NCBI GenBank assembly: GCA_964482205.1
Contig: CAYZWI010000014.1
Span: 1 to 64,000 of the forward strand
Direction: 5' to 3'
Origin: JAZDGX01 sp964482205
Lineage (GTDB): Bacteria > Eisenbacteria > RBG-16-71-46 > CAIMUX01 > WJJG01
Length of the DNA: 64,000 nucleotides
Made by a program: the position numbers and the translations under genes. Shown here one piece after another: positions 25,775-33,738 of this stretch. The notes beneath the pieces are model-generated. The model had not been told where the DNA came from and made no database searches. It was given only the letters and a program-made list of their open reading frames with translations. Positions within the stretch are counted from its first letter, which is position 1, and every line of letters begins with the position of its first letter.

Positions 25775-26578
25775 TTGCAGAGAGACCGGATTCGAGAAAT
25801 GCTGGAAGCGGTCGCCCGCAAGGAATGCCCGGTTGAAGAAGCGCTCGCCCGCTTGACCCACTGGCCGGTCGAAGATCTGGGCTTCGCCCAGATCGATCAT
25901 CATCGCCAGATGCGCAGAGGCTTTCCCGAAGTCGTCTTCGCGGGCGGCAAGGAGCCTTCCGATACCGTGCGCATCGCGGTCTCGCTGGTCGAGCGGGGAT
26001 CCTCGCTTCTGGTCACCCGCGCCAGCTCCGAGACGCTCACGCTGCTGCAGTCGCGCCTGCCTGAGGGTCGCGTGAACGCGCGCGGGCGGACCTTCTCCCT
26101 GGCCGCGCCGCCGGCCGGGAAGACAGGCGAGGATCCCGGCGGACGCGAGGACGAGATCGTGATCCTCTCCGCCGGCACGAGCGACATCCCCGTCGCCGAA
26201 GAGGCGTTGGAGACGGTTCTCGCCATGGGTGCGAAGGCGAAGACGATCTACGATGTGGGAGTGGCCGGACTGAGCCGGCTCGTTCCGCATCTCGAGACGC
26301 TTCGCCGGGCGGAAGCGATCATCGCCGTGGCGGGCATGGAAGGCGCCTTGCCGAGCGTGATCGGAAGCCTGGCCGCCTGCCCCGTGATCGCGGTTCCGAC
26401 CAGTGTCGGATACGGCACGAGCCTGGGCGGATTCACCGCGCTCCTCGGCATGTTGAACAGCTGCGCGTCGGGCGTGCTGGTCGTGAACATCGACAATGGA
26501 TTTGGCGCGGGCTTCGCCGCCGGCCTCATTCACCGGACGATCCGGGAGCGCGCCGAGGCCGGCGGAGCTGGGAGGTGA
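25775..26578 (+). CDS. larB: LarB, pyridinium carboxylase of nickel-pincer cofactor synthesis
   Basis: A 267-aa LarB. The family begins cofactor synthesis by carboxylating and hydrolysing nicotinic acid adenine dinucleotide. Its C-terminal half resembles AIR carboxylase PurE. Visible marks are AQIDHHRQMRRGFPEVVFAGG, the PurE-like segments VILSAGTSDIPVAEEA, YDVGVAGLSRL, IAVAGMEGALPSV, GTSLGGF and VVNIDNGFGAGFAAG. The TTG at 25775 follows GGGAGG by 7 nt and gives the usual family length. It is directly followed by larC. The other cofactor genes (larE, larA) are not in the window. Confidence 0.93.
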   Translation: MQRDRIREMLEAVARKECPVEEALARLTHWPVEDLGFAQIDHHRQMRRGFPEVVFAGGKEPSDTVRIAVSLVERGSSLLVTRASSETLTLLQSRLPEGRVNARGRTFSLAAPPAGKTGEDPGGREDEIVILSAGTSDIPVAEEALETVLAMGAKAKTIYDVGVAGLSRLVPHLETLRRAEAIIAVAGMEGALPSVIGSLAACPVIAVPTSVGYGTSLGGFTALLGMLNSCASGVLVVNIDNGFGAGFAAGLIHRTIRERAEAGGAGR

Positions 26579-26580
26579 GC

Positions 26581-27987
26581 GTGCGGATCGGATACCTCGA
26601 CTGCGTCGGCGGCGTCAGCGGGGACATGTTGCTCGGCGCCCTTCTCGACGCGGGCTGGCCCGAGGCGCGGCTGCGGGAGACGGTCGCCTGGCTGGGGCCT
26701 GAGATCGGCGAATTGCGCGTGGAAACGCGCGTGCGGCTTGGATTCCGGGGCCTGGGCATCGTCGTCGAGCCGTCCGTTGCTCTCGAGCATCACCACCGGC
26801 GCCTGCGCGATGTCCTGGCGCTCATCGACGGAGCGCGCCTGGCTCCCGCCATTCGCTTCCGGGTGGAGCAGGTCTTCCGCCGGATGGCCGAAGCCGAGGG
26901 GGCGGCTCACGGCAAGGATCCCGACGATGTCCGCTTTCACGAAGTGGGCGCGGTCGACGCGGTGATCGATGTCGTCGGAACGGTGACCGCGCTCGCCGAT
27001 CTCGACATCCAGCAGCTCTTCTACTCGGCGCTTCCCTTGGGAAGCGGTCAGGTGCCGGGCGCGCACGGCCCGGTTCCCCTGCCCGCGCCCGCGACGATGA
27101 ACCTTCTCCGTGGAAGCGAGGCCGTCTTCATCGGCCAGGCGGGCGAGCGAACGACGCCGACTGGGGCCGCGCTCGTTTCCACCCTGGGAACTTGCGCCAC
27201 GCCGCCTCCGATGGTGATCGAAGCGATCGGAACGGGGGCGGGAAGCGCTTCCTACGAAGACCGGCCGAACATCGCCCGCCTCTTCGTGGGGCGCGCCGCC
27301 GTGAGAGCCGTCGATGGCGGCCGGAGCATTTCATTCGGGCCCGACACGCCTTGGTGGGGATGGGACCGGGGGGACGAGGCCCGGGGAAGCGGGCGGGAAG
27401 ACGAGGTCCGGGAAAGCGACTTGGGCGGCAAGGTCGACCGGGAAAGCGACCCGGGCGGCAAGGCCCGGACAAAGGGAAGCGAATGCCCGGGGACATGGAG
27501 GCAGGTGGTCATTCTCGAAACGCAAATCGACGACGCAGCCCCGCAGGAAGTGGCCTATCTCGCGGAGAAGGCGAGGAACGCCGGTTCCCTGGATGTCTTC
27601 GTCGATTCCATTCACATGAAGAAGGGAAGGACCGCCTTTCGCATGACCGTCGTGTGCAGAGCGGAGGCAGAGCCCTCTCTCGCGCGGCTGCTGCTCGATG
27701 AATCGACCACCTTGGGCCTGCGCCGGCGGATGGAATGGCGCAGGGAACTGGAGCGGATCATCCGGAAGGTCGACACCCGGTATGGGCCGGTCGAGGTGAA
27801 GTTCGCCAGGCGCCAGGACCGGTGGACGGGGCAACCGGAGTTCGAGTCTTGCCGGCGCGCGGCGGAGGCGGCCGGAGTGCCTTTGGAGGAGGTCCACCTG
27901 GCCGCCAGAGAGGCGGCTCGAGGCGAGGCGGCAACGCTGTTTCAACGGAACCCCAAGGAAGACAGCCCGGCCGAAGGATGCTCCTAG
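26581..27987 (+). CDS. larC: LarC, nickel insertion protein of nickel-pincer cofactor synthesis
   Basis: A 468-aa LarC, the CTP-dependent cyclometallase that inserts nickel into the pincer cofactor. The N-terminal part has GYLDCVGGVSGDMLLGALLDAG, FHEVGAVDAVIDVVG, PLPAPATMNLL and ERTTPTGAALV. The C-terminal part has LETQIDDAAPQE, DSIHMKKGRTAFRM and WRRELERIIRKV. Between them lies a charged Gly/Arg/Asp-rich insert (about residues 258-303) encoded by short tandem repeats. In Lactobacillus larC is read through a programmed frameshift near this junction; here the frame is continuous. I choose the GTG at 26581, 5 nt after GGAGG. A GTG at 26575 would overlap the larB stop and the ribosome-binding site. 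Confidence 0.92.
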   Translation: MRIGYLDCVGGVSGDMLLGALLDAGWPEARLRETVAWLGPEIGELRVETRVRLGFRGLGIVVEPSVALEHHHRRLRDVLALIDGARLAPAIRFRVEQVFRRMAEAEGAAHGKDPDDVRFHEVGAVDAVIDVVGTVTALADLDIQQLFYSALPLGSGQVPGAHGPVPLPAPATMNLLRGSEAVFIGQAGERTTPTGAALVSTLGTCATPPPMVIEAIGTGAGSASYEDRPNIARLFVGRAAVRAVDGGRSISFGPDTPWWGWDRGDEARGSGREDEVRESDLGGKVDRESDPGGKARTKGSECPGTWRQVVILETQIDDAAPQEVAYLAEKARNAGSLDVFVDSIHMKKGRTAFRMTVVCRAEAEPSLARLLLDESTTLGLRRRMEWRRELERIIRKVDTRYGPVEVKFARRQDRWTGQPEFESCRRAAEAAGVPLEEVHLAAREAARGEAATLFQRNPKEDSPAEGCS

Positions 27988-28086
27988 GCCCGCCAGCCTG
28001 CGCCGTGCCCGCGGTTCTCCACGCGAGGCTTCGGGCGCGGTGGGGCATTCGCCCCCTCTTGCGCCATTTCCTTGCGCCAGCGAAGG
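27988..28086. other. Gap between larC and the leader promoter
   Basis: About 100 bp with no gene, no clear terminator hairpin and no T-tract. It ends at the strong promoter of the secreted-protein leader. Confidence 0.35.
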
Positions 28087-28115
28087 TTGACACCTGGAAG
28101 CGAGGCTGCTATACT
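28087..28115 (+). promoter_or_regulatory. Strong sigma-70 promoter of secreted-protein gene
   Basis: A perfect TTGACA (28087-28092) is followed after exactly 17 bp by TATACT (28110-28115). Transcription should start near 28122, leaving an untranslated leader of about 457 nt before the coding sequence. Confidence 0.85.
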
Positions 28116-28121
28116 ATGCCT

Positions 28122-28578
28122 GCTTCGGAGACCATGCGCCAGCCGCAGGCAAGGGGCTGGGCGTGAAGGGGTTCCCGGACATCCCCCTCAATCTGTGGTA
28201 GAGGCAACCGGCGTGACAACGAGTCCCCGGATTCTTACAGGGCGTTTCCTTGGTTGTCGGTATCGACGGGGCGTGCGCATCGTCTTCCACTCCAGACGAT
28301 GTTCCGGCTCGTCGCGAAATCGTACCGTACCCCCGCACCGTGACCAACGAGCATGAGGTGGAGTGCATCCTGGGGAGGAGGTGATGCCTGGTTCGACAGC
28401 GATCGGTGCCGTCTCAACGGCCTGACCGACTACCCTCCCGAGACAGCGGTCTCGGCGGAAGGGCCGCGGAAAAGCGAGACGACCGGTGGGAGCGAATGCA
28501 TGAATCACGCCGAGGTGGTTCATCCGGGGTTGCTCTCGTGAGAATGACCCCAAGGACGAACGAACGAGGAGGCTAACG
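28122..28578 (+). promoter_or_regulatory. Long structured 5' leader RNA, unrecognised
   Basis: About 457 nt between the promoter and the ATG at 28579, without a convincing gene on either strand. Several local hairpins are visible: 28278-28284 with 28295-28301 (7 bp), 28438-28444 with 28449-28455 (7 bp, 4-nt loop), 28500-28508 with 28515-28523 (9 bp with one wobble), and 28526-28551 (GGGGT/ACCCC with an inner TCTC/GAGA stem). The last two stand back to back just before the GAGGAGG ribosome-binding site. A 62-codon open frame (28353-28541) crosses the last hairpins and might be a leader peptide. I do not recognise any named riboswitch or housekeeping RNA. It may be a cis-regulatory leader, an mRNA-stabilising leader or a separate small RNA. 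Confidence 0.5.
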
Positions 28579-31500
28579 ATGAGGAGAGGTTTTGCATTAC
28601 TGGCCATCCTGTGCTTGGTGGTCGCGGGTAGTGCATTGGCTCGTCCCTCCGAGCCGTTTAAGGCCACGCAGTCGCTGTTTCCCGGAGAGGTCCTGAACGA
28701 TCAGGCCGTTCCGCGGTCGGCAATGCGGGCGGACACCGTGTGGTTCGGGGGTTGGAACCAGGCCGAGAACAAGGCATACAACAGCATGGACGACGGCTAC
28801 AACACGGCCGTCTGGACGTGGGACGCGGGAACGACGGATCCGCTCGAAGGCTGGACGACGATCGACGCCACCCAGGATGAGAAGGTCTTCTTCGCCTGGG
28901 TGGGAGCGGACTCGTTCGGCGCTCCGGTGCATCCGGGCGATCCGGCGGACGCGAACATGATCTTCGCGCCGGTCACCACCAACCGTCAGATCTGGGTGGG
29001 CGCCCACGAGGATGAAGCGATGGCAGCGGGCTGGTCGACCGGCATGGGCTATGGCAACAACTGGTGCCAGAAGGCCTATTCGCCCATGTACGCGATCACT
29101 GCGGGCCAGGCGGTCGACATCACCTTCAAGTACTTCGTCGACTGCGAAATCGACTTCGACTACGCCTATGTCCACATTTTGACCTATGACGCGGCTAACG
29201 AACTGAAGCAGACCTATGAGGTCGAGAACTTGTGCGGAGACTTCGGCACGGCTGCGGTCCCGGCGAACTTCAGCATGTCGGTGCCCTACACCAGCTTCAC
29301 TCCGGCGCCCGCCAAGGTCCGCTTGCAGTTCAACTTCGACGCGGACGGCGGCTGGTCCGATGAAGATGGCGATTACGCGTGCGATTATGGCCCCTTCGCC
29401 GCGGATGATGTGAACTTCAAGATTGGCGCAACGGATAACCTCTTCAACTTCAACTCGAGCGCCGGGGGCTGGACCTTCGAGAAGTGCCTCGGCATCGGCG
29501 CGTACATGAATGTCTGCACGGAGGCCCAGTGGTCTCAGTGGATCCAGGGGCCGCCCGCGGTCCGCTGCCCGTGCGATCTGTCGGGCAACGCCCTCTACTG
29601 CGCGACGGTGCGTTCCGATCTTCCGCGCCCCGGCCACTTCACGGGACACGAGGAGTTGATGGCCAGCGCGCTCGTCGATCGCGAGAACTTCACCAGCGCC
29701 AACAGCTACTACAATGTGGTTGCGCGCTGGGATGTGTTCAACTTCCTGCGCATCGCGGCGGGGACCTTCTACCGTCCGGGGTTCTATTACTATCCCTTCA
29801 CCACGGAAGAGGACCCGACCCCGCGCTGGAGCCCGCGCTCCGGGCAGGACGTCTGGCATTACACCGGCCAGACTCCGGTCTGCCAGCACAATGTGCTCTT
29901 CAGCCTGACTGCCCCGGCGGACGGGTTTCCGCTGCCGTACAACTGGACCTTGATGAAGCTCATCCTCCAGGTGACGACGGACTGCGATGCCTTCGGAATC
30001 GACGCTGCAACCTGCAAGAAGGAAGGGATCACCAACGGCGCCCCGATCTATGACAATGTCCGGGTCGGGATCACCGGCGGTGTGAACGCTCCTCCGATCG
30101 TGCTCGAGACGGGGCATCTCTTCCACGACGGCTTCGGCCAGCAGCTTCCGACCTTCCTGGATCCGGGCGATGTCTGCGATGCCAATGTGGCCTATGACTT
30201 GAGCCGCGACGGCACCGACTACAACGACTGGATCGCCGACACGGCGTCCGTCTCCGGTCCTCCGGTCTCCTCGGCCCAGTACCAGTACTGGATCGATCTC
30301 TGCTTCAGGGTGGCGAAGAAGGGTCCGCGCCAGGACATGATTCCGGGCTATTCGGCCTGGAAGGCGCGCCTCACTGGCGATCCGGAAGCAGGCTTCGTCT
30401 GCGCTCTGTTGGACACGGCGATGGTGGAGGAAGCCGGCGCCGAAGTGCCCGTGGATAACGGCCAGGTCCGCCTGACCTACTTCCACGAGAACGATCCCGG
30501 TTTCGATCACGCCTTCGGTGATCGCACGTCCGAGCAGGAAGTCCTGCCCGACCGCATCTTCACGCCGGGCACGCGCGTCGAGTACTACTGGCGCAGCTAC
30601 TGGGCCCAGAACCCGCAGGGCTACTACCTGTATCCCAGCGCGGGCAGCTACGAGATGGAATTCCTTCCGATGATGGAAGAGAACATCTTCACGGCTGACG
30701 AGTACGATGTGATCTGGCCGTCGGTGCTGTACATCGATGCCTTCAATGTCGGGTCCGAAGCCTACCTGGTTCCGTTGTTCGATCAGGAGCTGGGCGAAGG
30801 CAACTACGACAAGTTCGACCGTCTGAACTTCTCGTCGAACTACGACGCTCCGTTGATGCGCAGCTTCGGCGGAACCTGGTTCAACCCGGGCAGCTACGGC
30901 AACAACGGCTGCACGCTGGAGCAGTTGCTGGGCTACCGGTTGATCCTGTTCAACTCGGGCAGCTACGGCATCGGCAGCGGCGAGATCGAGGACTTCCTGA
31001 TTCTCGAGAACTGGCTGACCTCGGTCGACTGCGGCCTGCCGAGCATCCGCCGCGGCCTCGTCATGAACGGCGATGAAATCGCCTCCTTGATGGCCGACCC
31101 CGTCGAAGGCAAGGCGATCTCCTTCTGCAACAACACGCTGGGCGTGACCCTCACGGATCTCGCCTATCGCGACTACAACGCCGACGCGTACCGCTGCGTG
31201 TGGGTGTCGCCGGTCGCGAGCAACGAGTTCACCCCGGCGGCGCAGGTGTCGGTCTACGACAACGACTGCCCGTCGATCTTCGATTACAACGTCGTCAACT
31301 ACACCCCGGGCATCGGCTCCAAGGGCAACCTGATGTACGAGCCGGGCACAGGCGGCGGCGGCACCTATCCGCAGGTCAACTACGCGCAGGTGGTCCGCGA
31401 GAACCTGGCCGGTCCGGGCAACGTGGGCGGCTGGAAGGCCGTCGTCGACGGCTTCAGCTGGCATCATCTGAGCGAAGTGGGCTTCCTGGGTGAGGAATGC

Positions 31501-31935
31501 TCCGAGGACAGCACGGCGATCATCGCCGGCTGCGCGGACATGCTCGGCCCCGAGCTCGCCTGGTTCATCGATGGCGGCGCCGCTCCGTTCGACAAGTGGA
31601 ACTATCCGTGCGTCGACAATGCGGTCGACGAGGGTGGTGACACGCACATGAGCGGCAAGGTCGACTTCCTCCATGCGAGCCGGCCGAACCCGTTCCGCAA
31701 CTCCGCCACCATCCGCTTCAACCTGGCCAGCGAAGGCCCGGTGAAGATCGCCATCTATGACGTTTCGGGCCGTCTGGTCCGGATGCTGCACGATGGCAAG
31801 GCTTCGGCGGGCGAAACCTCCCTGGTCTGGGACGGAACGGACAATGCGGGCAATCGGGTGAGCGACGGGATCTTCTGGGTGGACATGGTCACCGAAAGGG
31901 GCCAGTCGACCAAGCGGGCCGTCGTGCTGCGGTAA
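28579..31935 (+). CDS. Very large secreted protein with FlgD-like sorting domain
   Basis: An 1118-aa exported protein of unknown function. The signal peptide ends near residue 21 (GSALA|RPS). The mature protein is acidic and rich in Asn, Tyr, Gly and Trp with scattered Cys pairs (CPCDLSGNALYC, VDCGLP), as in stable extracellular beta proteins. The last 75 residues form the FlgD-like Ig domain (RPNPFRNSATIRFNL, KIAIYDVSGRLVRML, WDGTDNAGNRVSDGIFWV) that marks secretion to the surface in FCB-like bacteria. GAGGAGG lies 6 nt before the ATG. The best promoter in the window, a long leader and a strong terminator frame it as a single-gene unit. That suggests high or controlled expression, perhaps of a surface-layer or envelope protein (inference). 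Confidence 0.8.
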   Translation: MRRGFALLAILCLVVAGSALARPSEPFKATQSLFPGEVLNDQAVPRSAMRADTVWFGGWNQAENKAYNSMDDGYNTAVWTWDAGTTDPLEGWTTIDATQDEKVFFAWVGADSFGAPVHPGDPADANMIFAPVTTNRQIWVGAHEDEAMAAGWSTGMGYGNNWCQKAYSPMYAITAGQAVDITFKYFVDCEIDFDYAYVHILTYDAANELKQTYEVENLCGDFGTAAVPANFSMSVPYTSFTPAPAKVRLQFNFDADGGWSDEDGDYACDYGPFAADDVNFKIGATDNLFNFNSSAGGWTFEKCLGIGAYMNVCTEAQWSQWIQGPPAVRCPCDLSGNALYCATVRSDLPRPGHFTGHEELMASALVDRENFTSANSYYNVVARWDVFNFLRIAAGTFYRPGFYYYPFTTEEDPTPRWSPRSGQDVWHYTGQTPVCQHNVLFSLTAPADGFPLPYNWTLMKLILQVTTDCDAFGIDAATCKKEGITNGAPIYDNVRVGITGGVNAPPIVLETGHLFHDGFGQQLPTFLDPGDVCDANVAYDLSRDGTDYNDWIADTASVSGPPVSSAQYQYWIDLCFRVAKKGPRQDMIPGYSAWKARLTGDPEAGFVCALLDTAMVEEAGAEVPVDNGQVRLTYFHENDPGFDHAFGDRTSEQEVLPDRIFTPGTRVEYYWRSYWAQNPQGYYLYPSAGSYEMEFLPMMEENIFTADEYDVIWPSVLYIDAFNVGSEAYLVPLFDQELGEGNYDKFDRLNFSSNYDAPLMRSFGGTWFNPGSYGNNGCTLEQLLGYRLILFNSGSYGIGSGEIEDFLILENWLTSVDCGLPSIRRGLVMNGDEIASLMADPVEGKAISFCNNTLGVTLTDLAYRDYNADAYRCVWVSPVASNEFTPAAQVSVYDNDCPSIFDYNVVNYTPGIGSKGNLMYEPGTGGGGTYPQVNYAQVVRENLAGPGNVGGWKAVVDGFSWHHLSEVGFLGEECSEDSTAIIAGCADMLGPELAWFIDGGAAPFDKWNYPCVDNAVDEGGDTHMSGKVDFLHASRPNPFRNSATIRFNLASEGPVKIAIYDVSGRLVRMLHDGKASAGETSLVWDGTDNAGNRVSDGIFWVDMVTERGQSTKRAVVLR

Positions 31936-31977
31936 GCGATTCCAGCCGGATTCCGATCCGGCGCGAATCCGCCTGAA

Positions 31978-32016
31978 GATGGGGGCCCGGGGTGTAGCCC
32001 CGGGCCCCATCTCCTT
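31978..32016 (+). terminator. Strong terminator hairpin
   Basis: GATGGGGGCCCGGGG (31978-31992) pairs with CCCCGGGCCCCATC (31998-32011) around a TGTAG loop. The stem is 14 bp with one bulged G and is followed by TCCTT. It closes the transcript of the 1118-aa secreted protein. Confidence 0.85.
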
Positions 32017-32047
32017 CCGGGACCTGGACATCCCCCCCTTTCCCAGA

Positions 32048-32076
32048 TTGACACTACTCGGGTGCTTTGGTAGCCT
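32048..32076 (+). promoter_or_regulatory. Promoter of the modular surface-protein genes
   Basis: A perfect TTGACA (32048-32053), 17-bp spacer and TAGCCT (32071-32076) stand about 30 bp upstream of the ATG at 32106. The same -10 hexamer is used before the tRNA-Asp gene. Confidence 0.75.
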
Positions 32077-32105
32077 CGCCGGCTGACCTATAGGAGGGAT
32101 CCGGC

Positions 32106-33677
32106 ATGCACGCGAATGCTATGGCGCGCCCGAAGGGCGTGTCCGGGCGAAGGATTGCGTTTGCTTTCTGCCTGGGTGTGATGGCGGTTCTTGTCGTCCT
32201 GGGGTGCCGGGATGAATTCGCCTCGGACATCGACACGAACATCGCTCCCGACACCTATCTCACCGGGTTCCCGCCGGAGAGCACGACCACCATCTATCGC
32301 GTGCATTTGTACTGGTATGGCAACGATCCCGACGGCTTGGTCACCGGGTACGAGTACGCGATCACCGATTCCATGCCGGGCAGCGCCGACACCCTGACCT
32401 ACAAGTACACCGCCCGCACCGACTCGATCTTTCTGATGCCGGTTTCCAGCCAGACGCAGGTGCTCGGCCACCGTTTCTACATCCGCGCCATCGACAACGA
32501 GGGGAAGAAGGATCCCGAGCCCGCCTGGACCTTCTTCAGCGTGGCCGATCCCGGCCCCCCGCGGCCCGATATCAAGCGCGCCGATGTGTGGGTGGGAAGC
32601 GCGTCGAATCCGACGATCATCGGCACGATCACTTCCACGAACACGCGGACTCCGACCGATACGCTGGCGGCGGGCACGAATGTGCGCTTCATCTGGGCCG
32701 GCGGCGACAGCGACCGCGTGATCGAGGAGGACGGCTCGGTCGTTCAGGTCGGAAGCGTGACAGGCTATCGCTATTTTCTCTTTCCCGGACAGGCCGAAGT
32801 CCTGGGAGGCAAGAACGACACGATCGCCGTCTACACGAATCTGCAAAGCGGCAAGTATGAATTCCGCCTGAAGGCGATCGACGACGCGGGTTTTGCCGGG
32901 CTCGATCCAGCGGTGCGAACCTTCGTCTGGAACAAGGACCCCGAGGTGCGTTTCCTGACGGGCACCGACCCGTTCGGGAACCAGCGGCCGCATGTCTTCG
33001 CCGTGTCGCAAGGATGGGGCAACGAGCCGCGCGAATATTTCCCCGGCGACACGATTCCCTTGGTTGCCGCTTCCGCTTTCCAGGTCTATCGCGTGGACTT
33101 GTGCGTCCCCTACGAAGCGGAGGACCCCGACGATATTCTGGGAAGAGGCGTGAAGAACTTCCAATTCCGCGACGCGGCGGGCAGTTGGAGGACGGGAGTC
33201 GATACGCTCGCCAAGCAAGTCTGCCTCCTGCAGCAGGTCAGCCGGGATGTGCGACTGGAGGTCCGTTGTCAGGACGGGTATGGCCGGTGGGAAGGCTCCC
33301 CGCCGATGATGCTCTTCTACATCAACCGGGCCCCGGGGCTGGTCGATACGCTCGACATGTTCCCCCGTCCCAACGAGGTCATCTCCCTCGACTCCCTGGC
33401 GGCCTGGAACTGGCGCTTACCCGTGCGCGTGTTCGCGAGCGATCCGGATGGCACTACGCGGACGTTCGAGTACGCCTTCCGCACGGCGCAATTCATCTAT
33501 GATAATCCGATGAAACCGCCCGCAGGCCAGCCGGCCACCGCTCAGATCGAGGTCGATCCCCGGTGGCGCCAGCCAGGCGAGTACAAGCTGGGCGTGCGGG
33601 TGACCGAGCAGATCCCGACGAACTGGGGCGCCAAGCGGCAGACGCGGGTGGACATCCCCTTCCGGTTCGTGCCGTAG
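32106..33677 (+). CDS. Modular lipoprotein-like exported protein (523 aa)
   Basis: An exported protein with a signal peptide ending in a lipobox-like VLGC near residue 34. Several beta-sandwich-like modules of fibronectin/Ig character follow. A repeated pattern of HxYWYGxDxDGLxxGYEYAI (first at about residues 66-86), KYEFRLKAIDDAGF and YRYFLFPG shows internal modules. No catalytic motif is seen. AGGAGG lies 8 nt before the ATG. The next gene encodes a protein with the same first module, so the two are related by module sharing. Function is unknown; surface attachment is inferred. Confidence 0.65.
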   Translation: MHANAMARPKGVSGRRIAFAFCLGVMAVLVVLGCRDEFASDIDTNIAPDTYLTGFPPESTTTIYRVHLYWYGNDPDGLVTGYEYAITDSMPGSADTLTYKYTARTDSIFLMPVSSQTQVLGHRFYIRAIDNEGKKDPEPAWTFFSVADPGPPRPDIKRADVWVGSASNPTIIGTITSTNTRTPTDTLAAGTNVRFIWAGGDSDRVIEEDGSVVQVGSVTGYRYFLFPGQAEVLGGKNDTIAVYTNLQSGKYEFRLKAIDDAGFAGLDPAVRTFVWNKDPEVRFLTGTDPFGNQRPHVFAVSQGWGNEPREYFPGDTIPLVAASAFQVYRVDLCVPYEAEDPDDILGRGVKNFQFRDAAGSWRTGVDTLAKQVCLLQQVSRDVRLEVRCQDGYGRWEGSPPMMLFYINRAPGLVDTLDMFPRPNEVISLDSLAAWNWRLPVRVFASDPDGTTRTFEYAFRTAQFIYDNPMKPPAGQPATAQIEVDPRWRQPGEYKLGVRVTEQIPTNWGAKRQTRVDIPFRFVP

Positions 33678-33738
33678 AGCTCACCCGGCCATACCATTTG
33701 CAGGGACGCAAGAAGGGTAGCCGAATGAGGTGGAGAGG

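Noticed and set aside
28116..28578. tmRNA, RNase P RNA or SRP RNA in the long leader
   Set aside because: None of the conserved core sequences of these RNAs could be found, and the region runs straight into a strong ribosome-binding site and coding sequence.
28597..32031. Antisense open frame of over 1100 codons opposite the 1118-aa secreted protein
   Set aside because: It has no signal peptide or recognisable domain and is explained by GC-rich codon bias. The sense protein has a signal peptide, sorting domain, promoter and terminator.
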